Source of the DNA: Acidobacteriaceae bacterium
GTDB taxonomy: Bacteria > Acidobacteriota > Terriglobia > Terriglobales > Acidobacteriaceae
DNA length: 64,000 nt
Direction: 5' to 3'
NCBI GenBank assembly: GCA_030041305.1
Contig: JASHOC010000309.1
Span: forward strand, 1 to 64,000
Below the pieces are notes generated by a model that was given only the letters and a program-made list of their open reading frames with translations, did no database searches and was not told the origin of the DNA. Numbering within the stretch: the stretch's first letter is position 1; each line of letters begins with the position of its first letter. Below are positions 37,293-45,662 of the stretch, piece after piece. Made by a program: the position numbers and the translations under genes.

Positions 37293-37440
37293 CAGCGGAC
37301 AATGTTCGGGGCCTCGTTTGACGGCGTGCGGTTGCGCGTGTCGACGCGCAGCTTCGCCTCCCTCACCATGCGCTTCTAGTCGCAGTCGCTATGATCGGTG
37401 ACGATGACCACGCAATCGAATTGGCCGACAGCAATGCTTT
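37280..37440 (-). pseudogene. UDP-sugar dehydrogenase C-terminal relic
   Basis: On the minus strand one frame reads [20 protein letters not shown], a TAG stop, then [28 protein letters not shown]. This matches the C-terminus of nucleotide-sugar dehydrogenases of the WbpA/UDP-GlcNAc dehydrogenase type ([14 protein letters not shown] ... IVREAKLVVDTRN ... NIVRC). The rest of the gene is missing and it carries an in-frame stop, so it is a remnant. It runs into the start of the PHP phosphatase gene in another frame. Confidence 0.65.
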
Positions 37441-37491
37441 AACGCACATCTGTGGTGTTGGAGCCGGTTAGTTTAATCGGATGCCCTGGTG

Positions 37492-38121
37492 CTATATTTG
37501 CTGATGCGCGTGAGTCGCCGGCGCTAGCGCGTCGATCCAAAACCTGCTCAATGCGCGGATCGTATCCCGGTTTTTGGAGGGAGGCGCTGCGGCGCCGTTG
37601 ATGAATTCGGAAACCACCGGATACATGAGCGCCGTGGTCACAATCGCCGCCGTCAGAAGCGATGGGTCCAGAATCCGAAGCCGGCCGAGTTCGATATTCG
37701 CGCCCAGGTAGCGGTTGATTGTGGCCAGTATCGGCGAGAGATATTCCCCGCAAACGATCGTAGCTTTCCCGCGCATCTCCATGGAGGCCACCGCGATCAA
37801 TCGCAATATCTCGGGGTTGAGGATTGTGGTGTCTATCACTTGGGCGACCAAGCGGGGCAGAACCACCTCCGGACCCCGGTTGGCTTGAAGGTCTTCGAGT
37901 AGATCCGGGCTTATTTCCCATCCCGACAAGCCAGATCGGAGAGCCGTCCAGAACAGATTCTCTTTGCTTTCGAAATGGCGAAAAAGCGTGTTTTCGCTAA
38001 TCCCGGCAAGGCGCGCGATTTCGCGCGTGCTGGTGCCGTGATAGCCTTGGCGCGCAAACAACTGGGCTGCCGCGCGAGCGCACTTCCTCGCCCGTTCCTG
38101 CTTCTTGGCCGAAGCGGTCAT
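37492..38121 (-). CDS. TetR/AcrR family transcriptional regulator
   Basis: 209 residues. TetR_N helix-turn-helix at ~12-58: ARAAAQLFARQGYHGTSTREIARLAGISENTLFRHFESKENLF. The C-terminal ligand domain (60-200) is not assignable. Start preceded by AAGGAGG. It sits between the antiterminator and the phosphatase gene of the EPS locus, so it may regulate the locus, but could respond to an unrelated ligand. Confidence 0.92.
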   Translation of the reverse strand: MTASAKKQERARKCARAAAQLFARQGYHGTSTREIARLAGISENTLFRHFESKENLFWTALRSGLSGWEISPDLLEDLQANRGPEVVLPRLVAQVIDTTILNPEILRLIAVASMEMRGKATIVCGEYLSPILATINRYLGANIELGRLRILDPSLLTAAIVTTALMYPVVSEFINGAAAPPSKNRDTIRALSRFWIDALAPATHAHQQI

Positions 38122-38299
38122 TATTATTCCTACCTCCTTGCAATCGGCCCTTTATCTACCGAAGCTACGCACTCTTCTGGGCGAGAGCTGCTTGGAAGGA
38201 AGGCCGCCGCGATGGCGGAGGGTGGATATATTGGGGGGCCAATCCCTTGCGCTCCATGCGCAGGTCTTATCGCGACTGGGCCGCCTGAAGATGCATCGA

Positions 38300-38884
38300 T
38301 CACCAGCGTTCAGGTACGGGCTCAAGGCTACAGGCATCGATCTCGATGGCCACGTGGCGCTGAAGCATCTCCACAGAGAGGATGAAGCGCAGTTTGTTGT
38401 TCTTGCGGACAAGGGTGCCCTCGACGCCGCGCATCGAGCCATCCCTGATGCGCACTCGCTCTCCCACTACCAGCTCCCGGTAGGGTTCCGCCCGGCCCAA
38501 ACATAAATCGGAGCGGAGAAACTCGATAATCTCGTCGGCAATGGGAATCGATTCCCGTTTCGTGCCTACGATCCGAACCACTCCTGGAGCCGAGAGAACT
38601 TGCGCCCGCTCCCTCGGGCTGATGGACACAAATAAGTAAGAAGGAAAGAGCGGCAGTTGAAGCCTCACGTGTTGCCGGTTTCTCCACTTCCGCATCGTCT
38701 CGTAGGTGGGCAGGTAGAACTCGATATCGCGGAGAGCAAGGTGCGCCGAGGCCGACCTTTCATTCTGGGGAAGCGTATACACCGCGTACCACCGCCGGAC
38801 GGCGCCGGTCGCAACGGGTTCTAAGTACTTTTCTCCTGGTATCGCGGCAGCGTGACATAAGCCGGACGCGTTCAAATTCGCCAT
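38300..38884 (-). CDS. UpxY/RfaH-type transcription antiterminator (NusG-like)
   Basis: 194 residues. NGN domain ~28-125 (RRWYAVYTLPQNERSASAHL, FYLPTYETMRKWRNRQ, LFPSYLFVSI, VVRIVGTKRESIPI) and KOW domain ~140-180 (LVVGERVRIRDGSMRGVEGTLV, KLRFILSVEMLQRHVAIEID). Loci of this kind often begin with a specialised NusG paralogue that lets RNA polymerase read through long polysaccharide operons. It is the first gene of the minus-strand EPS locus, which spans ~30 kb, in line with that role. GGAGA precedes the ATG. Confidence 0.92.
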   Translation of the reverse strand: MANLNASGLCHAAAIPGEKYLEPVATGAVRRWYAVYTLPQNERSASAHLALRDIEFYLPTYETMRKWRNRQHVRLQLPLFPSYLFVSISPRERAQVLSAPGVVRIVGTKRESIPIADEIIEFLRSDLCLGRAEPYRELVVGERVRIRDGSMRGVEGTLVRKNNKLRFILSVEMLQRHVAIEIDACSLEPVPERW

Positions 38885-39170
38885 CTTGACTCTCCAACAT
38901 GCCGCCGATCACCGGCTTCAGAAAGCAGACTGAGTCGTTGCGCGAACACGGCGCGTGCCAGTATCACCAGAAAACGCGCATGGCTTCGCCCAGCCGACTT
39001 AGCAAGGCTGATTCCGAGCTAAGCCACTCCGCTCTATCCACAACAAAAAGAAAGGATCTACTTGGGGAAATGAAAGCGAAACAATCGACTCTCGAACAGA
39101 CTTCGTGTCACCTTCGTTTGGCGACCATTGGGGGAGGCTCCTGCACGGCAACCGATTGAAACGCAAGATA

Positions 39171-39199
39171 AGTGTAAGCAGTCACCTCAAATTCCGCAA
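39171..39199 (-). promoter_or_regulatory. Weak promoter candidate for the EPS locus
   Basis: Minus strand TTGCGG (39194-39199), 17-base spacer, TACACT (39171-39176), roughly 290 bases before the antiterminator start. Matches to consensus are partial, so this is tentative. Confidence 0.25.
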
Positions 39200-39895
39200 G
39201 AGGTTCACCGAAGATTTATCGCCTTGTGATGGTTATTGTTCGTCTCCCGAAGGGGGACTTGCTCTGCGTTGGCTCTGAAGCCGTTTCGTGATTTCCATGC
39301 TGATTCCGCAAAACGACGGCGACTTAAAAGGTGCAGCGATTGCATTAAATTCCGCCGGCCTGCGCGATGAATTTGGACAAGGCTTCGCGATCGCCAACTT
39401 GAGTGAGCGTCTTCCACAGATTTCGGCGGCGCGAGAATTGCCCTATTCAATTGCAAACCGACAGTGCAAGCGAAAACTCGACTAGCGGGAGGGCTGGCAG
39501 TCGAGAAAGAAGAATTCAGGCATGAGTATCTTGAATTGGGGGATCCCTTGAACTCGACCATGACTCCCATCTACTCTACCTCAAACGGCGGAAGATGCAA
39601 TGTGAAAAATCTTCATCATTCGCGTTTGCATGTGTGTACTTGCTTCGATCTGAGGGTAATAGGGCTGATCCTATGCCGGCGAGCCAGTCTTCTCAGGCTC
39701 GCTTAGGGCCTGTTAACGCTATTGGGGTGAACGGCGTTCGGAGCCAAAATCGGGCCAGAACCGGAGTCCTCACGGACGGGTTTTGGTCCGTGGGGTGAAA
39801 ACGAGGCCGAGCCCGAAGGCTTTGGCGGCTCCAAGGTCGAGGGCGAGAACGACGTATGGCCCGATTTTCCACCCCAGCGACCAAGGCTGTCGCCG

Positions 39896-39952
39896 GGGAC
39901 CCCGGGATTTTGGCCGCAACCCTGGGGTCCCATCCCGTGCATTTGCGGGATG
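39896..39952. repeat. Two adjacent hairpins in a GC-rich intergenic repeat block
   Basis: GGGACCCCGGG (39896-39906) pairs with CCCTGGGGTCCC (39920-39931), and CATCCCG (39931-39937) pairs with CGGGATG (39946-39952). The surrounding 39.7-40.0 kb block is rich in such motifs, resembling the hairpin units at 45.8 kb (shared GGGGTCCC cores). Confidence 0.55.
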
Positions 39953-40329
39953 GGGTGGAAGTCGAAGGGACAGGGCCGATTTTCCCGATTTCGTTGTCGC
40001 TCGTCGCTAACAGACACCCGGTATGCGTCTCTCCTCGCTCCTAGAACTCGGAAAAAATCGGCTCCCGTCGCCTCCATCCCAATCGTGTTTGCAGCCCCTA
40101 GCTATGTTCTTATCGGGTCGCGGCGCTCGAGTGAAGTATTCGATTCCGCCCCTTGAGAAGTATGCGCGAACAAATGTCTGGACATATATTCGTTAAGCGA
40201 ATAAGTTGCGCAGGTGAAAGCCCGACCTTCCCACTCTTGTTATCGCCGGGCGAAATCGCATTCTCCCCTCCGGAATTCTGCGTTTCAATGCGAGACCGCT
40301 GCCGCAACGACCATTGCGGTGCGAATCAC

Positions 40330-40720
40330 ATCCGGAAGAAAACGGACGAGTACGATACTCTCGGGCCGCGGTTTGGGCTTCGGCGGATTGCGCTTCCCCG
40401 AGGATGTGGCCCCGCATTCCACTGGGTGGGGCAACAGCAGGGCGTCGATTTCCGGCTCCTCAAGGAGATTCGCAATATCAACGAATCGCGGAGGGAGATT
40501 TTCTTCAAGAAGATCGTGGGCGCGGTGTGGACCCTGCGTGGCAAGCGGGTGGCCGCGCTCGGACTGGCATTCAAGGGCGGCTTCGACGGCGCAGAGAAGC
40601 GCCTTTCGTTGCGCCTGTGGCTGGCTGCCAACCGGCAGGAGCGTCGCCATCTGGTGCTTTGCGATCCCCACCACCATGCCCGCGCAGATGGACTTTCGCC
40701 CGTTTGCGCGCTTGCCTGTG
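40330..40720 (+). pseudogene. UDP-glucose 6-dehydrogenase relic (ugd), frameshifted
   Basis: Plus strand: GLGFGGLRFPEDVA in one frame, then near 40,410 a frame change to WVGQQQGVDFRLLKEIRNIN, ESRREIFFKKI, VWTLRGKRVAALGLAFKGG and LRLWLAANRQERRHLVLCDP. These are the active-site and dimer/UDP-binding parts of UDP-glucose dehydrogenase (normally GFGGSCFPKD ... DF.LL.E...IN ... GKRIAVLGLAFKPNTDD). The catalytic Cys and the preceding Ser are replaced, the NAD domain is missing, and the end is degenerate. It once would have made UDP-glucuronate, the substrate of the decarboxylase relic at the left edge. Confidence 0.75.
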
Positions 40721-40724
40721 CTAC

Positions 40725-40997
40725 TTATTTGAACTGATCGATCATATTGAAGATGTAGTAGCAGATCACGAAAAGGCTCATCGCGCCCAGAACCCAAAGC
40801 ACTGTGTGTTCGATCGGCTCGACCTTGTTCACCTTGGCCGCAATCGTCGCCTGCTCCACCCGCACATGCTCAAAAGATTCGTCGAGGATCAGCTGGTCGT
40901 CCTCGTCGCGGCTTAGCCTCGAAATATACAGTTTCAGCGCAGCAAACAGCAGAACCAGCGCGCCCCAAATCGTCCACATTGCGGGTACAAATGGCAT
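40725..40997 (-). CDS. Small membrane protein of unknown function, two TM segments
   Basis: 90 residues: TM1 ~7-25 (MWTIWGALVLLFAALKLYI), a charged linker (RDEDDQLILDESFEHVRVEQATI), TM2 ~64-85 (HTVLWVLGAMSLFVICYYIFNM). GAGGTGAAGG precedes the ATG. No family recognised. It resembles small subunits or assembly factors in size only. It converges tail-to-tail with the ugd relic. Confidence 0.7.
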   Translation of the reverse strand: MPFVPAMWTIWGALVLLFAALKLYISRLSRDEDDQLILDESFEHVRVEQATIAAKVNKVEPIEHTVLWVLGAMSLFVICYYIFNMIDQFK

Positions 40998-41552
40998 CCT
41001 TCACCTCGGTGTCGTGTATTCCCCTTGTGGTTCCTCTCGCCGCTCTCCAGCCTTGCCCGCGTGATCCTCAGATAGTTTCACGTGGGCGCCTCGATTCCGA
41101 CTGCGAATCCCGCAAATGCACAAATCCGCCCGGAAAACCAGGCTGGCCGGCTCGGCAAACGGCCCTATCCAAGCGGTTTTTCTTGGCCTTGCAAGGGGTC
41201 TTTTGCGAAACGATCATAGCTTCCGCGAGCCATCTTCCAAAGTGACGGCAATCACGTGCGTGACGAACACATGCGAGGCGAAAGGAATCGGATAGCACTT
41301 CACAAGCCCGCCGCCGTTGAAGCCCGAGACGAGACGGCCGGCTCTATGGCTTGTCGAGGGCGCCTGAGGATTCTGGCAGTCGCCAAAGGAAAGGGGACTT
41401 TCGCAAAGCAGATGCAATTAGAGCGTGCGCATCGTCCAAACGCGCAAACGTCAGTTACGATGGGCCCGCAAACCTTGCGCTAAGTTTAGGGTCGCTGCCT
41501 CATTTTTCGCTGCGCTCAAACGCGGAGGGAAACGCAAAGCAGTCTCCCACAC

Positions 41553-41589
41553 AAAAAAAGACGGCACGGACGTTGAACTGTCCGTGCCG
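41553..41589 (-). terminator. Intrinsic terminator of the candidate small RNA
   Basis: Perfect 10-bp stem CGGCACGGAC/GTCCGTGCCG (41,562-41,571 with 41,580-41,589), 8-base loop, followed on the minus strand by TCTTTTTTTG. Confidence 0.85.
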
Positions 41590-41657
41590 GGAGGCCAGTG
41601 ACGCAAACTACTCCCGGTTGGAGGTGGTTTCGACCGCCCTCACAACCGGAATAAATA
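41553..41657 (-). ncRNA. Candidate ~105-nt structured small RNA
   Basis: Bounded on the minus strand by a sigma70-like promoter (41,664-41,692) and a textbook terminator (41,553-41,589). In between, two perfect 7-bp stems are visible: CCGGTTG/CAACCGG (41,614-41,620 with 41,643-41,649, enclosing a nested GAGG/CCTC and GGT-CGAA-ACC tip) and CCGGGAG/CTCCCGG (41,587-41,593 with 41,611-41,617). The two stems share the CCGG at 41,614-41,617, so they are mutually exclusive at that point. It contains no ORF with a start. It does not match 6S, tmRNA or SRP RNA by size and motifs. Confidence 0.6.
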
Positions 41658-41663
41658 CACGAT

Positions 41664-41692
41664 AGCATAGATTCGGAAGAATGCAAATACAA
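41664..41692 (-). promoter_or_regulatory. Sigma70-type promoter of the candidate small RNA
   Basis: Minus strand TTGTAT (41,687-41,692), exact 17-base spacer, TATGCT (41,664-41,669). Transcription would start near 41,657. Confidence 0.55.
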
Positions 41693-42146
41693 AATTCAAA
41701 ATTTCTTTAAGAGGATTTACCATTGACGCCAAATAGTCACCGCAATCCTCGCTCGTGAAACTGACCTCAACATCGGAAAACATCAGGCCGTGCTCTTTAA
41801 CTCCCACAGAACGAGAGGTTTAGAATCAAATCTCGTCAATCTTGAACTGAGTCCCTTGGCTCGTCGGCACACCGCGCGGCTCTATTCGTCGAACCAATTC
41901 AATACCACAATACGATACACCAAGGCCATCCGGACGCTCGATACGCCCCAAAAACGCCAAAATCCTGATTTTGGGATTTTCCTTGGCCCCCTGGTTCACG
42001 GGTACTGGCTGCGCACTGCGTTGTCGCCGCGTGCTCTATGCAGCCATTACCGCTTCACGGGGTAGAGCCTATGAGCGCGGCGCGGTCCTAGGACATTACC
42101 CCGGTTTGCCTCCATCAGGAGGTTCTCCCGGTCTGGGTCTAGGCGT

Positions 42147-42425
42147 TCACGCGGCTTTACCGGCCCGTGCGGCCAAGTCGAAATCTTTGTCGGTCAGCCC
42201 ACCGGCATCATGGGTGGTGAGCGCCAGGCGAACCCGGTTGTACCGGATGTCTATGTCGGGATGGTGTCCGGCCTGCTCGGCCAACTCACCTACATCATTG
42301 ACAAAACGCAAAGCGGCGCGGAAGTCGGCGAACTGAAACGTACGCACCAGTTCGCCATCTTCGACTCGCCAGCCCGGCAGGTTACCTAACCGCGATTCGA
42401 TGTTTTCAGCAGTGAGGGAAGGCAT
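42147..42425 (-). CDS. phhB: 4a-hydroxytetrahydrobiopterin dehydratase (pterin-4a-carbinolamine dehydratase)
   Basis: 92 residues from the ATG at 42,425 (MPSLTAENIESRLGNLPGWR), the usual length; the longer frame upstream to 42,566 is not conserved. Motifs: W-R-V-E-D-GELVRTFQFADF, FVNDVGELAEQAGHHPDIDI with the catalytic His-His, and RVRLALTTHDAGGLTDKDFDLA. It dehydrates 4a-hydroxytetrahydrobiopterin to recycle the cofactor of aromatic amino acid hydroxylases; no hydroxylase gene is in this window. Confidence 0.95.
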   Translation of the reverse strand: MPSLTAENIESRLGNLPGWRVEDGELVRTFQFADFRAALRFVNDVGELAEQAGHHPDIDIRYNRVRLALTTHDAGGLTDKDFDLAARAGKAA

Positions 42426-42664
42426 TTTCTGCTCCTTAACTTGATTTTGACGCGATCTCCGGCTCGATCTTGGCGCGATTTCGGGCCTGATTTCCTGGCC
42501 GATATCAGGGTTGATCCCCGACCAGGTCGATTTCAGGGTCCCCTTGCAAGACCACTGTACTCCCAATCCTTGAAACCCTCAGTCCGGGAGACTCTCCCGA
42601 CAGCCCCAATTTTCGATCCGCATAATGGGTCCCGTGCCTCATTTGCCGCACAGCCCTCCTCGCG

Positions 42665-43111
42665 TCATCCCCATCGCGCCTCCAGCCGCCGAATCAGACG
42701 GAGCATTTCAGCGAGCGCATTCTTGCCGATCTCTCCCTCGAACTCCCTCTGCAGCTTGTCGAAAGCGGCAATTACCCGCACCGCGCACCGCTTACCCTGC
42801 GGCTTGAGCGAAAGGTGATACGCGCGCGCATCCTCCGGATCGATCCGCCGCTGCAACAATCCTTTGGCTTCCAGCGAAGTGATGCAGTGGCTCACGTTTC
42901 CCCGCGTGGTCCCGAAGGTCTCGGCCAGTTGCGAGGGCTTGACCAGCCGGGGAGCCTCAAAAAACAGCGCGGCCAGCGTCAACCCTTCGAGAAAACCCAG
43001 ACGATCGCCGGCCAAAGCCCGCGTAGCCAATCCTTCGAACCGCTTCGCCGCGCGGCTCACCGCGAACATGGGGCTTTCCTGGAGAAAAGCATCGATGCGC
43101 ATCGGTTGCAT
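42665..43111 (-). CDS. MarR-family transcriptional regulator
   Basis: 148 residues. Winged helix ~50-105: LTLAALFFEAPRLVKPSQLAETFGTTRGNVSHCITSLEAKGLLQRRIDPEDARAYHLSLKPQG, with the DxR wing signature (DPEDARAY). It is divergent from the TonB receptor gene, with a palindrome between the starts, so it probably represses itself and perhaps that receptor. Confidence 0.9.
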   Translation of the reverse strand: MQPMRIDAFLQESPMFAVSRAAKRFEGLATRALAGDRLGFLEGLTLAALFFEAPRLVKPSQLAETFGTTRGNVSHCITSLEAKGLLQRRIDPEDARAYHLSLKPQGKRCAVRVIAAFDKLQREFEGEIGKNALAEMLRLIRRLEARWG

Positions 43112-43114
43112 GGC

Positions 43115-43137
43115 AATAGTTTACAAGCAGAACTATT
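43115..43137. promoter_or_regulatory. Palindromic operator candidate between marR-like and TonB receptor genes
   Basis: AATAGTT (43,115-43,121) and AACTATT (43,131-43,137) form a perfect 7-bp inverted repeat with a 9-base spacer, size and AT-content typical of MarR sites. It lies 3 bases before the regulator's start codon and 63 bases before the receptor ATG. Confidence 0.55.
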
Positions 43138-43199
43138 CGAGATAACACAAAATCGTGCTTGAACGTCCGCCTCTTCGCCATCCATGCTTGAATCGCACC

Positions 43200-45071
43200 A
43201 TGTCTCGCTGGAAATTGCGTTGCCGGAAATTCGCCTCCATCGCAACGGGCCTTCTCTTGTTTCGTTCGCCCGTGCTCCGGGCTCAGGACGCGCCGGCTCC
43301 GCCCGCCGCTCCCGTGAACGCGCCTTCGCAGACCATGGTGATTCTGGGCTCAGCGACTCCCGTGCCGCTAGCCGAGTCCCCGCGTCCCGTCGTAGTGCTC
43401 CCGGTCAAGCCTATGCAGTTGTTCGCCGCCACGCCCCTCGATCTTCTGCGCCAGGACTCATCTGTCTTTCTCGAGCAGCGTGGTGCGGGCGGTGCACAAT
43501 CTGATCTGGTGCTGCAGGGCGGCAGCTTCGAGCAGACGCTCGTGCTGCTCAATGGCTTTCGCATCAATGACGCCCAAACTTCGCACCATAACCTCGACCT
43601 GCCGCTGCCCATGGAAGCCATGAACTCGATCCAGGTCCTCGAGGGCGCGGGTTCCACCCTGCACGGCGCCGACGCGCTGAGCGGGGTCGTCGATTTCCTC
43701 ACCGCGGCGCCCGATCGCGATTCGCTGCGCCTGCGCCTCGGCGAAGGCAGCTTTCAGGCCAACGAGGAATCCCTGCTCGGAGACGCCACTCGCCGGCATT
43801 GGAGCGGACGCGTCACGGCCGACCGAAACTTCTCCACCGGCTTCATTCCCGACCGCGATTACCGCAATGAAGACGCTTCGGCCGAAAGCTGGAGCGCCTC
43901 GCGCCTTGGAGTCACCGACCTGCTCTTCGCCGGCAGCGACCGCTCCTTCGGCGCCAACCAGTTTTACGGCGATTACCCCTCCTGGGAGCGCACCAAGGGC
44001 CTTTTTGCTTCCATTCGGCAGGAGTTGGGCAGCCGCACGGTCGCAGCCTTCGCCTTCCGCCGCCACACTGACGACTATGTGCTGGTGCGCGACGATCCCG
44101 CCGTCTATGAAAACAACCACATCGACGGCTCGTGGCAGGCATCGTTGCGCCACACTCTCACGTTCGACAAAAGCTCCGCTCTGCTGATGGGCCTCGAAGC
44201 CGACGGAGATAGCATCCGCAGCTTCAACTTCTCCGCCGGAGTCACATCGTTCGCCCTTGGCATTCACGCCCGCAATCGCGGCGCCGGCTACGTCGATCTC
44301 GATCTGCGCCCCGCGCAAAAGCGCTGGAACTTCTCCGCAGGAGCGCGCGAGGAGATCTTTTCCGGCGGCGCCTTGGCCGTGTTTTCGCCGCAACTCTCCG
44401 GAAGCCTGCGCGTGGCCCCGCCCTTCAAGCTGCGCGCCAGCGGCGGTTATGGCTTTCGCATTCCCACCTACACTGACCTCTATTATTCTGATCCCGTTAC
44501 GCGCGGCGACCCGAACCTGAAACCCGAGTCGGCTTGGTCGAGCAATCTCGGGGCCAACTGGGCTCCCAGCCCCCGCCTCACGCTCTCCATCACCGGCTTT
44601 TATTCCCAGCAGCACGACACCATCGACTATGTGCGCGCCAACTCGAGCCAGCCCTGGCAGGCCGCCAACCTTCACGGCCTCCACTTCGCTGGCGCCGATT
44701 CCACGCTCACATGGCTGGCTTCAAAGTCTCAGACCGTCCGCATTTCGTGGACAGGCCTGAAGGGCGGCCAAGGCGCGTTGCACGGGCTCGAGTCGGAGTA
44801 CGTCTTCAACTACCCCGTCCAGAACATCTACGCCACGTGGACCGCGCAGTTAGGTCGCGCGCTCACCCTCACCAACATGGTCCAACTCGCGCAGCGCTAC
44901 CAGCAGTCGGCGTACCCGGTGTGGAACTTCTCCCTCATGCACGATGCCGGCAGGCTCCGCCCCTATCTCCGTCTCACCAATCTGAGTAACACCGGCTATC
45001 AGGAGATCAGCGGCGTCGCCATGCCGCCGCGCGAGATCATGGGCGGCTTCGCGCTCCTAATAGGAAAGTGA
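43200..45071 (+). CDS. TonB-dependent outer-membrane receptor (BtuB/siderophore-like)
   Basis: About 623 residues from the ATG at 43,200; signal peptide FASIATGLLLFRSPVLRAQ. Plug domain ~60-175: VFLEQRGAGGAQSDLVLQGGSFEQTLVLLNGFRINDAQTSHHN, MEAMNSIQVLEGAGSTLHGADALSGVVDFLT. The remaining ~430 residues are a beta barrel ending in GGFALLIGK rather than a terminal aromatic. There is no CarboxypepD N-terminal domain. The ligand is unknown. It carries out TonB-driven uptake through the outer membrane, and is divergent from the MarR gene. Confidence 0.92.
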   Translation: MSRWKLRCRKFASIATGLLLFRSPVLRAQDAPAPPAAPVNAPSQTMVILGSATPVPLAESPRPVVVLPVKPMQLFAATPLDLLRQDSSVFLEQRGAGGAQSDLVLQGGSFEQTLVLLNGFRINDAQTSHHNLDLPLPMEAMNSIQVLEGAGSTLHGADALSGVVDFLTAAPDRDSLRLRLGEGSFQANEESLLGDATRRHWSGRVTADRNFSTGFIPDRDYRNEDASAESWSASRLGVTDLLFAGSDRSFGANQFYGDYPSWERTKGLFASIRQELGSRTVAAFAFRRHTDDYVLVRDDPAVYENNHIDGSWQASLRHTLTFDKSSALLMGLEADGDSIRSFNFSAGVTSFALGIHARNRGAGYVDLDLRPAQKRWNFSAGAREEIFSGGALAVFSPQLSGSLRVAPPFKLRASGGYGFRIPTYTDLYYSDPVTRGDPNLKPESAWSSNLGANWAPSPRLTLSITGFYSQQHDTIDYVRANSSQPWQAANLHGLHFAGADSTLTWLASKSQTVRISWTGLKGGQGALHGLESEYVFNYPVQNIYATWTAQLGRALTLTNMVQLAQRYQQSAYPVWNFSLMHDAGRLRPYLRLTNLSNTGYQEISGVAMPPREIMGGFALLIGK

Positions 45072-45296
45072 CTCCGGAAGAAATTCATGCGCCGTCCACA
45101 CCGAATCTGTTAACGTAAACGCGTACCTCGGCAGCCCGCGCCGCGAATCAATCAGTGGGCTCTACCTGCACTCTCCGGCTTCTGAGGGATGGCGGATGGA
45201 GGCGTTCAGAAGCGCACCGGAAAGGTGCGCCAGCGTCTCGCCGTGGCGCCGCCCTTCCCTCCACTCCGCGCAGCTCAACGGCAAAGGAGAAAAGCC

Positions 45297-45662
45297 ATGG
45301 GTCATCCCGTACATCACCACAAGATCAACTACATTGAGTTCGCCGCAACCGAAATCGCGCGGGTCAAAGAGTTTTATGGCGCGGTCTTCGGGTGGAAATT
45401 CCAGGAATACGGCCCTGATTACGTCAGCTTCAGCGCCGCCGAGGCAGCCGTCGACGGAGGCTTCTACAAAACCGGTCCGCATGACCCTCTCTCAAAATCC
45501 GCGCCGCTCGTGGTGCTCTACTCTGCGGATCTGAAAGCCACCGAAGCGGCAATTGTCGCCTCCGGTGGCTCCATCGTCGTGCCTACCTTCGAGTTTCCCG
45601 GCGGCCGGCGCTTCCACTTTGCTGACCCAGTCGGCAACGTGCTGGCAGTCTGGTCAGAGTAG
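45297..45662 (+). CDS. VOC (glyoxalase/bleomycin resistance) superfamily protein
   Basis: 121 residues from the ATG at 45,297 (AAGGAG upstream); a 36-codon longer frame lacks conservation. HHHKINYIEFAATEIARVKEFYGAVFGWKFQEYGPDYVSF and PGGRRFHFADPVGNVLAVWSE form the paired beta-alpha-beta-beta-beta units. The CGCP/YfcH-like subgroup typically binds a metal with His/Glu from each unit. The substrate is unknown. Confidence 0.9.
   Translation: MGHPVHHHKINYIEFAATEIARVKEFYGAVFGWKFQEYGPDYVSFSAAEAAVDGGFYKTGPHDPLSKSAPLVVLYSADLKATEAAIVASGGSIVVPTFEFPGGRRFHFADPVGNVLAVWSE

Larger units (their letters stand above)
38885..40329. other. Long non-coding leader region upstream of the EPS locus
   Basis: About 1.4 kb without a supportable gene. 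Open frames here (39,205-39,570 minus; 39,703-40,077 minus) have low-complexity composition and no family match. The region includes a weak promoter candidate (39,171-39,199) and a hairpin-rich repeat block around 39.7-40.0 kb. A long untranslated leader is expected where an RfaH/UpxY-like factor is loaded, but the sequence does not prove it. Confidence 0.4.
40998..42146. other. Long intergenic region holding a candidate small RNA
   Basis: No protein gene is supportable. A minus-strand frame near 41,220-41,340 ends with GGGLVKCYPIPFASHVFVTH-VIAVTLEDGSRKL, which looks protein-like, but no start, domain or family can be named. The clear element is the ncRNA candidate at 41,553-41,657. Confidence 0.4.

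Noticed and set aside
39703-40077. 124-codon minus-strand frame upstream of the EPS locus
   Set aside because: Proline/glycine-rich translation of a hairpin repeat block; no start signal or family.
41940-41990. AAAATCC...GGATTTT inverted repeat as a terminator for the pterin dehydratase gene
   Set aside because: Only 7 bp, no T-tract after the stem, and about 160 bases from the stop codon.
38885-42146. tRNA or rRNA genes in the long intergenic regions
   Set aside because: No T-loop/D-loop patterns or rRNA-like blocks were recognised on reading both strands.
43458-44684. 408-codon open frame antisense to the TonB receptor
   Set aside because: Composition mirrors the GC-rich sense frame, and no family match; the receptor explains the DNA.
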